Positions 41,704 to 50,625 of a stretch of 64,000 bases of DNA are shown here, piece after piece; position 1 is the stretch's first letter, and every line of letters begins with the position of its first letter. The notes below the pieces were generated by a model. It worked only from the letters and a program-made list of their open reading frames with translations. It did no database searches and was not told where the DNA came from. Source of the DNA: SZUA-442 sp963759175 (lineage in GTDB: Bacteria; Actinomycetota; Acidimicrobiia; Spongiisociales; UBA5794); assembly GCA_963759175.1 (NCBI GenBank), contig CAVWXP010000005.1, forward strand, positions 124,001 through 188,000. The letters run 5' to 3'. The position numbers and the translations under genes are program-made.

Positions 41704-42359
41704 CGGTCGTCCTTCGGTCTCAGGTAGCGATCCACCTTCGCCCTCACCCCTCGCTGAGCGGCTGCAACCACCAGGTCGCCTTCCCTCAGGACGAAGTCGC
41801 CCCTCGGCACGAGTGTGCGGTCACGCCTACGGACGGCAGCGACCCGCAGCTGATCGTCGACCTCGAGGTCCCGAACGGTCAGCCCGGCGGCTGCCGCCGA
41901 GAGCTCCATCTCGACGACTTCGACATCGCCACCGGAGAACGTGACGTGGTAGTCGAAGTCATCCTCGAGGATCCGCTCATACATGACATTGGCGGTGAGC
42001 TTCGCACCTGCGACGTAGGAGATGTCGAGCGCCCGATACGAGTCGGCCCTGCCCGGTTCGTCGAGTCTTGCGAGTGTTCGGGGTACACCGAATACCTGCT
42101 TTGCCAGCTGAACGGACATCACGTTGGTGTTGTCGTCGTTGGTCACCGCCACCAACGCATCGGCCAACTCGATGCCCGCCTCGCGCAGCACACGGATGTC
42201 GACGGGCAAACCGACATGGATCGTGCCATTGAACGTGGAACCGAGCGCCCGAAGCTTGTCGGGGTTCTCGTCGATGATCGACACGTCGTGCCCATCCTCG
42301 GCAAGATGGCGAGCGAGGTCGCTCCCGACGCGCCCGCATCCGACGACCAACACCCTCAC
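41700..42359 (-). CDS. trkA: Trk potassium uptake regulatory protein TrkA (first copy)
   Basis: A 219-residue RCK protein with GCGRVGSDLARHLAEDGHDVSIIDENP (residues 7-33) and a C-terminal RCK_C (RVAAVRRRDRTLVPRGDFVL). It is the first gene of trkA-trkA-small protein-trkH. The hairpin repeat copy C lies just upstream. Tandem single RCK units such as CeoB/CeoC (TrkA/TrkB of mycobacteria) work as a hetero-ring; here the same is inferred. Confidence 0.93.
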   Translation of the reverse strand: MRVLVVGCGRVGSDLARHLAEDGHDVSIIDENPDKLRALGSTFNGTIHVGLPVDIRVLREAGIELADALVAVTNDDNTNVMSVQLAKQVFGVPRTLARLDEPGRADSYRALDISYVAGAKLTANVMYERILEDDFDYHVTFSGGDVEVVEMELSAAAAGLTVRDLEVDDQLRVAAVRRRDRTLVPRGDFVLREGDLVVAAAQRGVRAKVDRYLRPKDDR

Positions 42360-42408
42360 GACATGCTCCCCATCCTCACCAGGTGATGGTAGATCCCGCC
42401 ATCACCAT

Positions 42409-42462
42409 CCGTTCTTGCGTAACTGGTATCCGCACGGGCGGACAGGATCTACGCAAGAACGG
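42409..42462. repeat. hairpin repeat, copy C
   Basis: CCGTTCTTGCGTA (42409-42421) pairs with TACGCAAGAACGG (42450-42462). The core differs from copy A by one base in the segment 42422-42449. On the leftward strand its right arm provides the last codons and stop of the FAD oxidoreductase gene (ending D-P-S-V-L-A then TAG). It separates that gene from the trk operon downstream. Confidence 0.88.
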
Positions 42463-43996
42463 AAGGGTCGCCGAGGTGGCGTTGCACGGCCCGTGCGGCT
42501 TGGCGGCCGGAACCGACGGCGGCGGTCATGCCGCCGCCACCCACCCATGCACCGGCGAGGAACAGGTTGGGGATCGGCGTCGTGGGCTTGCGCCGCTGCA
42601 TCTGGTTCATCACCGTCTGCTCGCGGCCATAGAGGCTTCCGTGGGGCTGGCGGACGTACCGCACATTGGTGAGTGGCGTCCCGATGTGGGTGGTCACGAT
42701 GGCGTCGCGGAGCCCGGGGATGAGGCGATCCGCACGATCGATGAGGATCGCTCCCGCAGCCTCCTTGGCCGCGAGGTACGCCGGGTTCGTGCGGTAGCCC
42801 TCGAGGTCGCCACCCGTTCCCCACACGTCGGCGTGGTCCCACGGTGCGAGCGTGGTGAGGACGAGCACCGAGCTGCCGTCCGGTGCGCACGATGGATCAG
42901 CGATCGTGTAGTTGGAGATGATCATGCCGACGTCCGCGAACCGTCCCTCGAGGAGCGCCTCGTACTCGGCCTCGAGGTCGTAGCCGACCATGTCGAAGTA
43001 CTCGTGGCGGTCCCATCCCTCGGCGGCAAGGTCACGCGCAACCCCCAGATGGACGACGAGGCTCGACAGGGATGGACGTTCCGATGTGACCTCCTCCGTC
43101 CACGCTGGATCCATCGAGCCGGCTGGCAGCAGGTCCACGGTTGCCGAAGGGCTGGCATTCGACACGACGGCCCGTGCCCGCACCTCGAGTCCGCGGCGGG
43201 ACCGGACCACGACTCCGTCACCGTCCGGTTCGATCGCCTCGACCTCGTTGCGCAGGTGCACCTCACCCCCGTGCTCGACGATTGCATCAGCAATGGCCCA
43301 GGTCATCGTGCCGGAGCCACCTGTCGGGTACCAGGCCCCAGCGGTGTGATACGACAGGATGGTGAGGGCGAACTGCCCTGCCGAGACCTGCGACGGCGGC
43401 AGGCCGAGGTACCCCCACAGGGTCGAAACGAAGGCCTTCGCCTCGGCTGAGGCCAGGTACTGATCGATGAACGACGACCAGGGACTGGCGAAGGCGACCG
43501 CCATGTCGGGATGCCTCGAGGGCATCTCGTGTCGGGGTGTGCGGATGCCGTTCGAGCGGTCCCTCGCATACGCCGCCACGTCGTGACCGATGCGTTCGAT
43601 GGCGGCCATGAGCTGCCTTGCGCCGTCGAGCTCCTCTGGGAAGACCTTCGCGAAGGCGTCGAGGTATCCCGGGATCTCGGCCGGTACATCGACGGTGAAG
43701 TCGGGGAACCCGACCGTGTAGAAGGGATCGAGCCGGTTGAACTCGATCGTGTCGAGGATGCCCAGCGTCTCGAACATGGGGCGTGCCCAGCCGCCGTCTC
43801 CCAGCCCATCGAGGGCGTGGAGTGCGACCTCGAAACGGAAATCGTCCATCCGGAAGAAGTGCGCATAGCCACCCGGCTTGGAGTGACCCTCCACCACGAC
43901 CACCCGGTACCCGGCCTCCTGGAGGTGGCGGGCAGCCGACAGGCCGCCCAACCCGGCGCCCACGATCACGACGTCGGTGTCGATGGTCTCGCTCAT
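42449..43996 (-). CDS. FAD-dependent oxidoreductase of the phytoene desaturase/carotenoid isomerase type
   Basis: A 515-residue flavoprotein. The dinucleotide-binding VVIVGAGLGGLSAARHLQEAGYRVVVVEG is at about residues 8-36, followed by the family's PGGYAHFF segment. The C-terminal NLFLAGAWVGGGGMTAAVGSGRQAAR completes the FAD site. Layout agrees with CrtI/CrtISO/retinol saturase-like enzymes. No carotenoid synthesis genes are nearby, so the substrate is open. Its ATG overlaps the stop of the AI-2E family gene (ATGA). The last codons come from repeat copy C, so the original end may have been altered by that insertion. Confidence 0.87.
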   Translation of the reverse strand: MSETIDTDVVIVGAGLGGLSAARHLQEAGYRVVVVEGHSKPGGYAHFFRMDDFRFEVALHALDGLGDGGWARPMFETLGILDTIEFNRLDPFYTVGFPDFTVDVPAEIPGYLDAFAKVFPEELDGARQLMAAIERIGHDVAAYARDRSNGIRTPRHEMPSRHPDMAVAFASPWSSFIDQYLASAEAKAFVSTLWGYLGLPPSQVSAGQFALTILSYHTAGAWYPTGGSGTMTWAIADAIVEHGGEVHLRNEVEAIEPDGDGVVVRSRRGLEVRARAVVSNASPSATVDLLPAGSMDPAWTEEVTSERPSLSSLVVHLGVARDLAAEGWDRHEYFDMVGYDLEAEYEALLEGRFADVGMIISNYTIADPSCAPDGSSVLVLTTLAPWDHADVWGTGGDLEGYRTNPAYLAAKEAAGAILIDRADRLIPGLRDAIVTTHIGTPLTNVRYVRQPHGSLYGREQTVMNQMQRRKPTTPIPNLFLAGAWVGGGGMTAAVGSGRQAARAVQRHLGDPSVLA

Positions 43997-45234
43997 CACT
44001 CTGAGGCTATGACCTGCGCGGTCTCGTCGGGGAACGGGTCCCGGTCGAGCAGCTTCGCCCAGATGTAGACGCCGATGTCGCGGATCGAAGCGATGATCGG
44101 GACCGCAAGGAGGGAACCGAGGAGCCCCCCGACCTGGAACCCGACGATGAGGCCGATGAGCACGACGGCGGGACGCAAACGCACCGCTGCACCCATCACA
44201 CGGGGGGCGATGATGTTGGCCTGCAGCTGCACCACGAGGACGTAGATGCCGGCCACGATCAGGGCGAACCAGAAGTTCTCGAGCTCGGGCCAGGTGGTCG
44301 ATCCCGTCAACAACGCCCCCAACACACCGGGAATAGCGGCGAGGATCGGTCCGAAGGTCGGGATCATGTTGAGCACAACCATGATCGCACCGAACAGGAA
44401 CGCACCCGGAAGGCCGACCAACATCAGCACGATGAACACGAGGAAACCGGTGATGAGCGAATTGACCAACTGGCCGTACAGGTAGCCGCGCCACACGCTC
44501 TTCTGGGCGCGCATCATCAACAGTCCGTCGCGCTCGTATCCGGGCGGGATGTTGCGGATGACACCTTCGTGCATGCGCCTGCTGTCGGCGTTGAGGTACA
44601 TCGCTACGAGCGCCGTCACGATGGCCGAGGTGATGATGGCCGTGATGATCCCGGCCACCGTCCTCACGCCGGACAGGCCCGTCCCCAGCCACTCGACCAT
44701 CGCCTCGGCGTCGAGGACGAGGCCGCCGGTGCCGTCGCCGTTCGCCGGTGGCTGGAGTGAATCGATGACGCTCGACATGTCGATGGTGAGACCGAACAGC
44801 ATGAGTCGGTTCTCGACGTCGACTTCGGCGAGCAGCCACTCGCGGGCATCCTCGACCCGCCCGATCGGGTCCAGTTCGATGACCGAGGCGACAACTGAAT
44901 TCACGATCAGGTAGCCGAAGGCGATCGTGCCGATGAACACGAGGAGGTAGGCGGTGAGTAGCGCGAGGCCCTTCGGCATGCGAAGCCGACGATGGGCGAA
45001 GCGGATGAGTGGAGCCACCAGGAAGGCGATGAGGGCAGCGAGCGCAGCGATCGAGATGGCCCCGCGGACCAGGTAGAAGCCCAAGAGCGCAAGGATGAAC
45101 GCCATGCCGATGACGAGGAGCTTCGCCTTGTCACCCCACACCGGCGAGGGCGGATAACAGTCGAGTGCACCCTCATCGATGTTCGAATCGGGGCCCTCGG
45201 GGTGGATGGCCTGGAACTCGGCGCCGTCTGGCAT
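43996..45234 (-). CDS. AI-2E family (PerM-type) transporter
   Basis: A 412-residue membrane protein with about eight helices, including VPIIASIRDIGVYIWAKLLD at the end. GYLYGQLVNSLITGFLVFIVLMLVGLPGAFLFGAIMVVLNMIPTFGPILAAIPGVLGAL is the diagnostic region (about residues 255-310). Family members export AI-2 or other small molecules, or act as Na+(Li+)/H+ antiporters. It lies upstream of and overlaps the FAD oxidoreductase gene by 4 bases. The ATG was selected because the preceding frame is not conserved. Confidence 0.9.
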   Translation of the reverse strand: MPDGAEFQAIHPEGPDSNIDEGALDCYPPSPVWGDKAKLLVIGMAFILALLGFYLVRGAISIAALAALIAFLVAPLIRFAHRRLRMPKGLALLTAYLLVFIGTIAFGYLIVNSVVASVIELDPIGRVEDAREWLLAEVDVENRLMLFGLTIDMSSVIDSLQPPANGDGTGGLVLDAEAMVEWLGTGLSGVRTVAGIITAIITSAIVTALVAMYLNADSRRMHEGVIRNIPPGYERDGLLMMRAQKSVWRGYLYGQLVNSLITGFLVFIVLMLVGLPGAFLFGAIMVVLNMIPTFGPILAAIPGVLGALLTGSTTWPELENFWFALIVAGIYVLVVQLQANIIAPRVMGAAVRLRPAVVLIGLIVGFQVGGLLGSLLAVPIIASIRDIGVYIWAKLLDRDPFPDETAQVIASE

Positions 45235-45283
45235 GTCCCCACGGTAGAACAATCGCGAAGATCTGCACCGGTACCCTGCCGCC

Positions 45284-45778
45284 ATGAACCTCTACGCACG
45301 CGTCACGAGGCGCCTGTCGAAGACCCGAGGGATGCGCTGGACCCTGTCCAAGGTGCTCATGCCGCTCGACATACGCTTCAAGGGAACGAGATTCGCCCCC
45401 TCGCACCTGGTGCCTGGTACCCCGCTGTGCTTCCTCACGACCACCGGACGATCGTCGGGGGAGGCCCGAACCGTGCCCCTCCTCTACGTGCCGGTATCCG
45501 ACGGTGACGTGGCGGTGGTCGCCACGAATTTCGGCACCCGCAACCACCCCGGTTGGGCACTCAACCTCGAGGCCGAGCCGACCGCCGAGCTCGAGATCGA
45601 GGGACAACAACGGTCCGTGACATCACGGAAGGCCTCCGACGACGAGGCGGCGCGCATCTGGCAGCGATTCGACGCCGTCTGGCCGGGCTACGAGAAGTAC
45701 CGCGAGATCGCACCACGCGACATCAAGGTCTTCGTCCTCGAGGATGCCGCTCGCAGAGGTGGATCAGCCGACGACTGA
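45284..45778 (+). CDS. deazaflavin (F420)-dependent nitroreductase-family protein
   Basis: A 164-residue split-barrel protein of the DUF385/Ddn family, which often bind F420 or flavin and reduce small molecules. PGTPLCFLTTTGRSSGEARTVPLLYV and VATNFGTRNHPGWALNLEAEPTAELEIEG are typical. YEKYREIAPRDIKVFVLE closes the fold. It is divergent from the AI-2E family gene and overlaps the 3' end of the aminotransferase gene by 15 bases on the opposite strand. Substrate unknown. Confidence 0.88.
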   Translation: MNLYARVTRRLSKTRGMRWTLSKVLMPLDIRFKGTRFAPSHLVPGTPLCFLTTTGRSSGEARTVPLLYVPVSDGDVAVVATNFGTRNHPGWALNLEAEPTAELEIEGQQRSVTSRKASDDEAARIWQRFDAVWPGYEKYREIAPRDIKVFVLEDAARRGGSADD

Positions 45779-46981
45779 ACGGACCACGTCCACGACGCGA
45801 TCCAACTCGTCGTCCGTGATCACCAGCGGCGGGCAGAACGTGACGGTCCCCGGCAGCGACCGCGCGATGACGCCGTTGGCGAGGAGCCCCGCGACGACGT
45901 CGGCCTCGGAGGTTCCGGCGGCCAGGCCGAGGGCCCACATGCCTCCGCGTCCTCGCACCTCATCGACGTGAGCCGTCCCCACCAGCGGACCGAGGCCAGC
46001 TGAGAACGCTTCTGCGATCACCGGGACGCGATCGATGAGGCCCTCGCGCTCGATGATGTCGATGTTCTCCAAGCCCGCTGCGCACGCGAGCGGATGACCC
46101 GAATACGTGAATCCATGGCGGAGGACGAACTCGGGATCCGACTCGAGGACGGACCTGACCTCGTCCCCGATGATGACGCCACCCAACGGGACGTACCCGC
46201 TCGTGACGGCCTTGGCGAAGGACGTGAGATCCGGCACCACCCCGAAGTGCTGATGGGCGAACCAGGTCCCCAATCGTCCGAATCCGGTGATCACCTCGTC
46301 GAAGATGAGGTATGCACCATGACGATCGCACAGCGACCGCAGGCCCTCGAGGTATCCGGGTTCGGGCGGACGCACCCCGCCGACGCCCTGGACCGGCTCG
46401 GTGATGATCGCCGCCACCTCTCCACGACGTTCCTCGAGCACCGCCTCCATCTTGGAGAGATCGTCGGGGTCGACGTTGATGACGTTCTCCACGAACGGCC
46501 CGAAACCCTCCTGGTTGGCCGGGAGGCCCGACAGCGACGTTCCCCCGTAGGCGACACCGTGGTAGCCACGCTCACGTGAGATGACCACCGTCCGCTCGGG
46601 GTGACCGGCCTGGGCCTGGGCGACACGGGCGATCTTCATCGCCGACTCGACCGCCTCGGAACCCGAGCTCGTGAAGAAGATGCGAGCACGGTCGTGATCG
46701 GTGAGGGATGCGATGCGCTCGGCGAGGGCATCGGCGGCGGGGTTCGTCCATGTCGAGAAGTTCTGATACGTGCCGAGTTCACGTGCCGCGCTCGCAAGGA
46801 CATCGGCCATGTCTGAACGGCCGTAGCCGATGTTGGCGTACCAGAGGGCCGCCATCGCGTCGATGTATTCGTTGCCGTCCGAGTCCCACACGCGGGCGCC
46901 CGAGCCCCGAACGATGGACACGAACTGATCCGCTGGCTTCGAGGGAACGGAGAACGGGTGGAGGAAGGAGGGAATGGTCAT
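45764..46981 (-). CDS. class III pyridoxal-phosphate aminotransferase
   Basis: A 405-residue omega/class III transaminase. FFTSSGSEAVESAMKIAR (about residues 103-120) binds the PLP phosphate, LIFDEVITGFGRLG contains the PLP Asp, and SFAKAVTSGYVPLGGVI carries the Schiff-base Lys. The closest subgroups use beta-alanine:pyruvate, putrescine, taurine or 4-aminobutyrate; the sequence does not decide. The ATG is chosen as the family start (SFLHPFS, then VRGSGARVWDSDGNEYID). It is divergent from the VIT gene. Confidence 0.9.
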   Translation of the reverse strand: MTIPSFLHPFSVPSKPADQFVSIVRGSGARVWDSDGNEYIDAMAALWYANIGYGRSDMADVLASAARELGTYQNFSTWTNPAADALAERIASLTDHDRARIFFTSSGSEAVESAMKIARVAQAQAGHPERTVVISRERGYHGVAYGGTSLSGLPANQEGFGPFVENVINVDPDDLSKMEAVLEERRGEVAAIITEPVQGVGGVRPPEPGYLEGLRSLCDRHGAYLIFDEVITGFGRLGTWFAHQHFGVVPDLTSFAKAVTSGYVPLGGVIIGDEVRSVLESDPEFVLRHGFTYSGHPLACAAGLENIDIIEREGLIDRVPVIAEAFSAGLGPLVGTAHVDEVRGRGGMWALGLAAGTSEADVVAGLLANGVIARSLPGTVTFCPPLVITDDELDRVVDVVRSVVG

Positions 46982-47034
46982 GCACCGATCGTACCCATTC
47001 GGGCTGGTGCAGCGGATACCCGTACACTCATCAC

Positions 47035-47766
47035 ATGGCCGAGCGCATCTTCGACGGCACCGATCCTCACACGTACGAGCCCCACATCGGGGCATCACGC
47101 CAGTACATGCGCGACATCATCCTCGGCGTCAACGACGGCCTGGTGTCCACCTTCCTCCTCGTGTCGGGCGTCGTGGGCGGCGGTCTCGACGCCGAAGCCG
47201 TCCTGCTCACGGGCATCGCGGGCTCGGTGGCTGGCATGGTCTCGATGGCCATCGGCGAGTATCTCGCAACGAAGTCACAGGAAGAGGTCTTCGATGCCGA
47301 ACTCGCACTCGAGGCCCATCACCACGAGGAACACCGCGACATCGAACGGAGCCAACTGCGCGAGATGCTCGCCGGCCACGGCCTCACGGGGGACGATCTC
47401 GACACGGTCGTGGACATCATCGACGACGATGACGAGGTGATGCTCAGCATGCACAAGGCTCTCGAGTTCGGGATCGTGGACGAGGAACGCCGCAGCCCGT
47501 ACTGGGCGGCTTTCACGTCGGGGATGCTCTTCCTCGCCGGTGCACTCCCGTCGGTCCTGCCGTTCCTGGTCGTCGAGGACACCGGTGTCGGCCTGCTCGC
47601 TGCAGCGATCCTCACCGGCATCGGGCTGTTCGTGGTGGGCGCTGTCAAGACCCTCCACACCCGCAAGAACCCCGTGCTCTCAGGAGCCGAGAACCTCGCC
47701 CTCGGCTTCGTCGGCGGCGCCATCGCCTTCGCCGTCGGTTCGGCGTTCGACAGCGCCGTGGGCTGA
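47035..47766 (+). CDS. VIT1/CCC1-family iron/manganese transporter
   Basis: A 243-residue membrane protein with five predicted helices: RDIILGVNDGLVSTFLLVSGVVGG (residues about 26-49), AGSVAGMVSMAIGEYLATKSQ, then an acidic cytosolic helical hairpin (EALELAHHHEEHRDIE-like, residues about 83-130) that binds metal in VIT1, and SGMLFLAGALPSVLPF. Family members move Fe2+ or Mn2+ across membranes, often outward. The 3' end overlaps the oppositely oriented ABC ATPase gene by 87 bases. Confidence 0.88.
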   Translation: MAERIFDGTDPHTYEPHIGASRQYMRDIILGVNDGLVSTFLLVSGVVGGGLDAEAVLLTGIAGSVAGMVSMAIGEYLATKSQEEVFDAELALEAHHHEEHRDIERSQLREMLAGHGLTGDDLDTVVDIIDDDDEVMLSMHKALEFGIVDEERRSPYWAAFTSGMLFLAGALPSVLPFLVVEDTGVGLLAAAILTGIGLFVVGAVKTLHTRKNPVLSGAENLALGFVGGAIAFAVGSAFDSAVG

Positions 47767-48549
47767 GACCGACCCGTTCGTCCGCATCGACACGATCACC
47801 GTGGACCCCTCCACGTCGAGGACCCGCACCGAGGGCTCGTAGACATCCCGAAGCAGCTGCTCGGTGAGCACGGAGGCCGGGGATCCCTTCGCACGAAGAC
47901 GCCCCCCGTCCATGACGGCGACATGATCGGCGAACTGTGCCGCCGCGGTGAGGTCGTGGATGGCAGCGATGACAGCGAGGCGACGATCCACCCGCACCGA
48001 GTCGATCAGTTCGAGCACCCGGTGTTGGCGCGCCACGTCGAGGGAGGCGGTGGCTTCATCGAGAACCAGCACCGGCGCACGCTGGGCGAGCACGCGCGCC
48101 AGGGCAACCCGCTGCGTTTCCCCTCCCGACAACGTGGCGACGTCGCGGTCGACGAAGCCCGTCAGGTCGAGCGCTCCCAGGGCATCCCACACCTCGGCGA
48201 TGTCCTCACGTGACTCGCCGGCGAGTGGGCCCATGTACGGCGTCCTGCCCAGCAGGACGTAGTCGAACACGGACATCCCGGGAGGGAAGGTCGGCGCCTG
48301 CGGGACGTAGGCGACCAGCTGGGCACGCTGCCTGCCGCGCATCGTGACCATGTCGTGACCATCGATCCTGGCCGATCCCCTGTCCGGTCGCTCTCCCACC
48401 ATCACACGCAGGAGCGTGGACTTCCCCGCACCATTCGGACCGAGGATCGCCAACCAATCGCCAGCATCGACGGTGAGCGACACGTCGTCGACCACCGGAG
48501 GACCCCCGTACGAGACCGTGATGCCGCTGAGCTCGACGAGCGATCTCAC
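47680..48549 (-). CDS. btuD: ABC transporter ATPase of the B12/iron-chelate uptake family
   Basis: A 289-residue ATPase. Walker A GPNGAGKST (about residues 37-45), Q-loop YVPQAPTF, signature LSGGETQRVALAR, Walker B VLVLDEATAS and switch His IHDLTAA. It powers the coupled permease. The GTG start overlaps the permease stop (GTGA). The last 30 residues (EGDGAADEAEGEVLGS and before) lie opposite the VIT gene's 3' end and appear unconserved. Riboswitch control upstream makes cobalamin the likely substrate. Confidence 0.93.
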   Translation of the reverse strand: MRSLVELSGITVSYGGPPVVDDVSLTVDAGDWLAILGPNGAGKSTLLRVMVGERPDRGSARIDGHDMVTMRGRQRAQLVAYVPQAPTFPPGMSVFDYVLLGRTPYMGPLAGESREDIAEVWDALGALDLTGFVDRDVATLSGGETQRVALARVLAQRAPVLVLDEATASLDVARQHRVLELIDSVRVDRRLAVIAAIHDLTAAAQFADHVAVMDGGRLRAKGSPASVLTEQLLRDVYEPSVRVLDVEGSTVIVSMRTNGSVSAHGAVERRTDGEGDGAADEAEGEVLGS

Positions 48550-49598
48550 GACACCACACCCTTCGACGTCCGGAGCACCACGGCGAAGAACGGGGCACCG
48601 AAGAACGCCGTGACCACGCCGATCGGTATCTCGACGGGGGCCTGGACCGTGCGGGCGATCACGTCGGCGATCACGAGGAATGCGCCACCCAGCAACATCG
48701 ACAGGGGCACCACCACCCGGTACGAGGCGTTCGTCAGCAGACGCACCGTGTGCGGAACGATGATCCCAACGAACCCGATGAGCCCCGAGACAGCAACCAC
48801 GGCAGCCGTGCCCAGGGTGGCGAATGCAACGAGGATCAGGCGCACCTTCGTCGGTGCGACGCCGAGCGACGACGCCTCGGCGTCGCCGACGGCGAGGACA
48901 TCCATGAGCCTCCTGCCTGCCAGCACCGCGGCGAGGGCCACCACGACGTAGGGCAACACCAGCAGGACGTCGCCCCACCCGGCCGTGGCGAGACTTCCGA
49001 GGATCCACCCGTAGACCTCACGAAGCGTGTCCGACTGGCGCTGCTGGATGAAGGTCTGGATGGCCGTGAGGAAGGCGGCGACAGCCACACCAGCCAGGAT
49101 CAATGTCACGGCGGTACGGCCCGAACGCACGCTGTAGCCGAGGACATAGGCGAGCACCACACCGGCGACGGCACCGATGAACGCAGCGAGGGGGAGGGGA
49201 TCGACGATCCAACCCGACGCATCGGGGCCCAAGGCGATGGCAAGGGTCGCGCCGAGGCCGGCCCCCGCACCCGCACCGAGCAGGTAGGGATCGGCAAGGG
49301 GATTGCGGAAGACGCCCTGATACGCCGTACCCGCCACCGACAGCATCGACCCGACGAGGACACCGAGGATGACGCGCGGCATGCGGATCTCCCACAGGAT
49401 CGCCTCGCCCCGTTCCGACAGGCCGCTCTCGACCTCGACGAACGGAAGGCGGTCGAGTGCCGAGCGCATGATCTCGGTCGGGGAGATGGGGAACGGACCG
49501 ACCATCACCGACACGATGACCGATACGACGAGGACCACGAGCCCGCCCGCGAGCCACCACCAGCGAAGGTGGGATGACACGGGGCGGCCGGCGTTCAT
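48546..49598 (-). CDS. btuC: FecCD/BtuC-type ABC transporter permease
   Basis: A 350-residue permease with about ten helices. WEIRMPRVILGVLVGSMLSVAGTAYQGVFRNPLADPYLLG (residues about 69-110) is the FecCD hallmark, and GFVGIIVPHTVRL the cytoplasmic coupling region. ATG overlaps the binding-protein stop (ATGA). The length and the sequence fit vitamin B12 or siderophore permeases; riboswitch control argues for B12. Confidence 0.93.
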   Translation of the reverse strand: MNAGRPVSSHLRWWWLAGGLVVLVVSVIVSVMVGPFPISPTEIMRSALDRLPFVEVESGLSERGEAILWEIRMPRVILGVLVGSMLSVAGTAYQGVFRNPLADPYLLGAGAGAGLGATLAIALGPDASGWIVDPLPLAAFIGAVAGVVLAYVLGYSVRSGRTAVTLILAGVAVAAFLTAIQTFIQQRQSDTLREVYGWILGSLATAGWGDVLLVLPYVVVALAAVLAGRRLMDVLAVGDAEASSLGVAPTKVRLILVAFATLGTAAVVAVSGLIGFVGIIVPHTVRLLTNASYRVVVPLSMLLGGAFLVIADVIARTVQAPVEIPIGVVTAFFGAPFFAVVLRTSKGVVS

Positions 49599-50557
49599 GG
49601 GTTCGCCGTTGAGCGCTCGAGGAGCGATGAGACGACGACCTCGACGAGCTCGACGATCCTCGGGCTCCACCTCGATGCGATGTCGTCGTCGAGTTCGATG
49701 ACCTGACCCTCACGAACAGCGGTCATCGTGCTCCAGCCCGGCCGTTCGGCAACGGTCCCCGCGGACTGCCCACAGCACTTCGTGTCGGCGAGGAGGATGA
49801 AGTCCGGGTCCTCCCCGACGATGAACTCCGGCGTCAGCTGGGGGAACCCGAAACCGTCCTGGTCAGCTGGGTCGGCGATGTTCACCATCCTCGTGCCGGC
49901 GAGCACCTCACCGATGAACGTCGTCGAGGTCGATGAGTAGTACGTCGGGTCGATCTCGTAGTAGTACGACACCGTGTCCGAGGACGCCGGCACCGAGTCG
50001 TACGCGGCGTTGATCGCCGCCTCGGTTTCGGCGATCACACCCACCGCCGTCGCGAGGTTGCCGGTCGCCGCGCCGAGCTGCTCCCACTGGGCGTAGGCAT
50101 CGGACAGGTTGGCAGCCGTTGGATGCAGGATCACCGGTATGCCGAGGGCATCGAGTCCGGGGATCACCTCGCCGTTGGGGTCGAACGACAAGACCACGAG
50201 GTCGGGGTCGAATGCTGCGAGGGACTCGACGCTCGGCGTGAAAGCGGAGAGGTCCGTCACCGGGGCTTCCGACGGGTGGTTCGACAGGCTGTCGACGGCA
50301 ACGACCTGATCGCCGGCCCCGATGGCGAACAGCACCTCGGTGGAGGTGGGAGATATCGACACGATCCGCTCTGGTCGCTCGTCGATGGTGACGGGTCCGT
50401 TCGGTGCCTCGATCGTCACGGGGAACGATGGCTCCGACGTGACGGTCGACGATGCGGCCGTCGTGGTCGGAACCTCGGGAGGGTCGGTGCCTTCGGAACC
50501 CGTGCAGCTTGCGACGACCAGCGCCACAGCGAGGATCAACAGTGGCCAACGGTGCAT
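49595..50557 (-). CDS. btuF: substrate-binding lipoprotein of the B12/iron ABC importer
   Basis: A 320-residue lipoprotein: lipobox VASC (Cys18), Thr/Ser-rich linker (20-45), then a class III periplasmic-binding-protein fold: RIVSISPTSTEVLFAIGAGDQVVAVD, FDPDLVVLS, and GIPVILHPTAANLSDAYAQ in the helical backbone. CC in DTKCCGQSAG is unusual. First gene of btuFCD; expression is controlled by a cobalamin riboswitch and a hairpin masking the ribosome site. Confidence 0.92.
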   Translation of the reverse strand: MHRWPLLILAVALVVASCTGSEGTDPPEVPTTTAASSTVTSEPSFPVTIEAPNGPVTIDERPERIVSISPTSTEVLFAIGAGDQVVAVDSLSNHPSEAPVTDLSAFTPSVESLAAFDPDLVVLSFDPNGEVIPGLDALGIPVILHPTAANLSDAYAQWEQLGAATGNLATAVGVIAETEAAINAAYDSVPASSDTVSYYYEIDPTYYSSTSTTFIGEVLAGTRMVNIADPADQDGFGFPQLTPEFIVGEDPDFILLADTKCCGQSAGTVAERPGWSTMTAVREGQVIELDDDIASRWSPRIVELVEVVVSSLLERSTANP

Positions 50558-50562
50558 GGGGA

Positions 50563-50582
50563 TCTCCTCTCTCGGGAGGAGA
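50563..50582 (-). promoter_or_regulatory. hairpin masking the btuF ribosome binding site
   Basis: In the transcript, UCUCCUC (50582-50576) can pair with GAGGAGA (50569-50563), which is the Shine-Dalgarno sequence 5 bases before the btuF AUG (50557). The loop is 6 bases. This would allow the riboswitch to act on translation initiation. Confidence 0.6.
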
Positions 50583-50625
50583 CCACTGGCACAGCCACGG
50601 CCCTTCTCCTCCGGAGAGCCACCGG

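Noticed and set aside
13843..42462. The hairpin repeats as a CRISPR array
   Set aside because: Copies are single, 4-25 kb apart, with no spacers, leader or cas genes.
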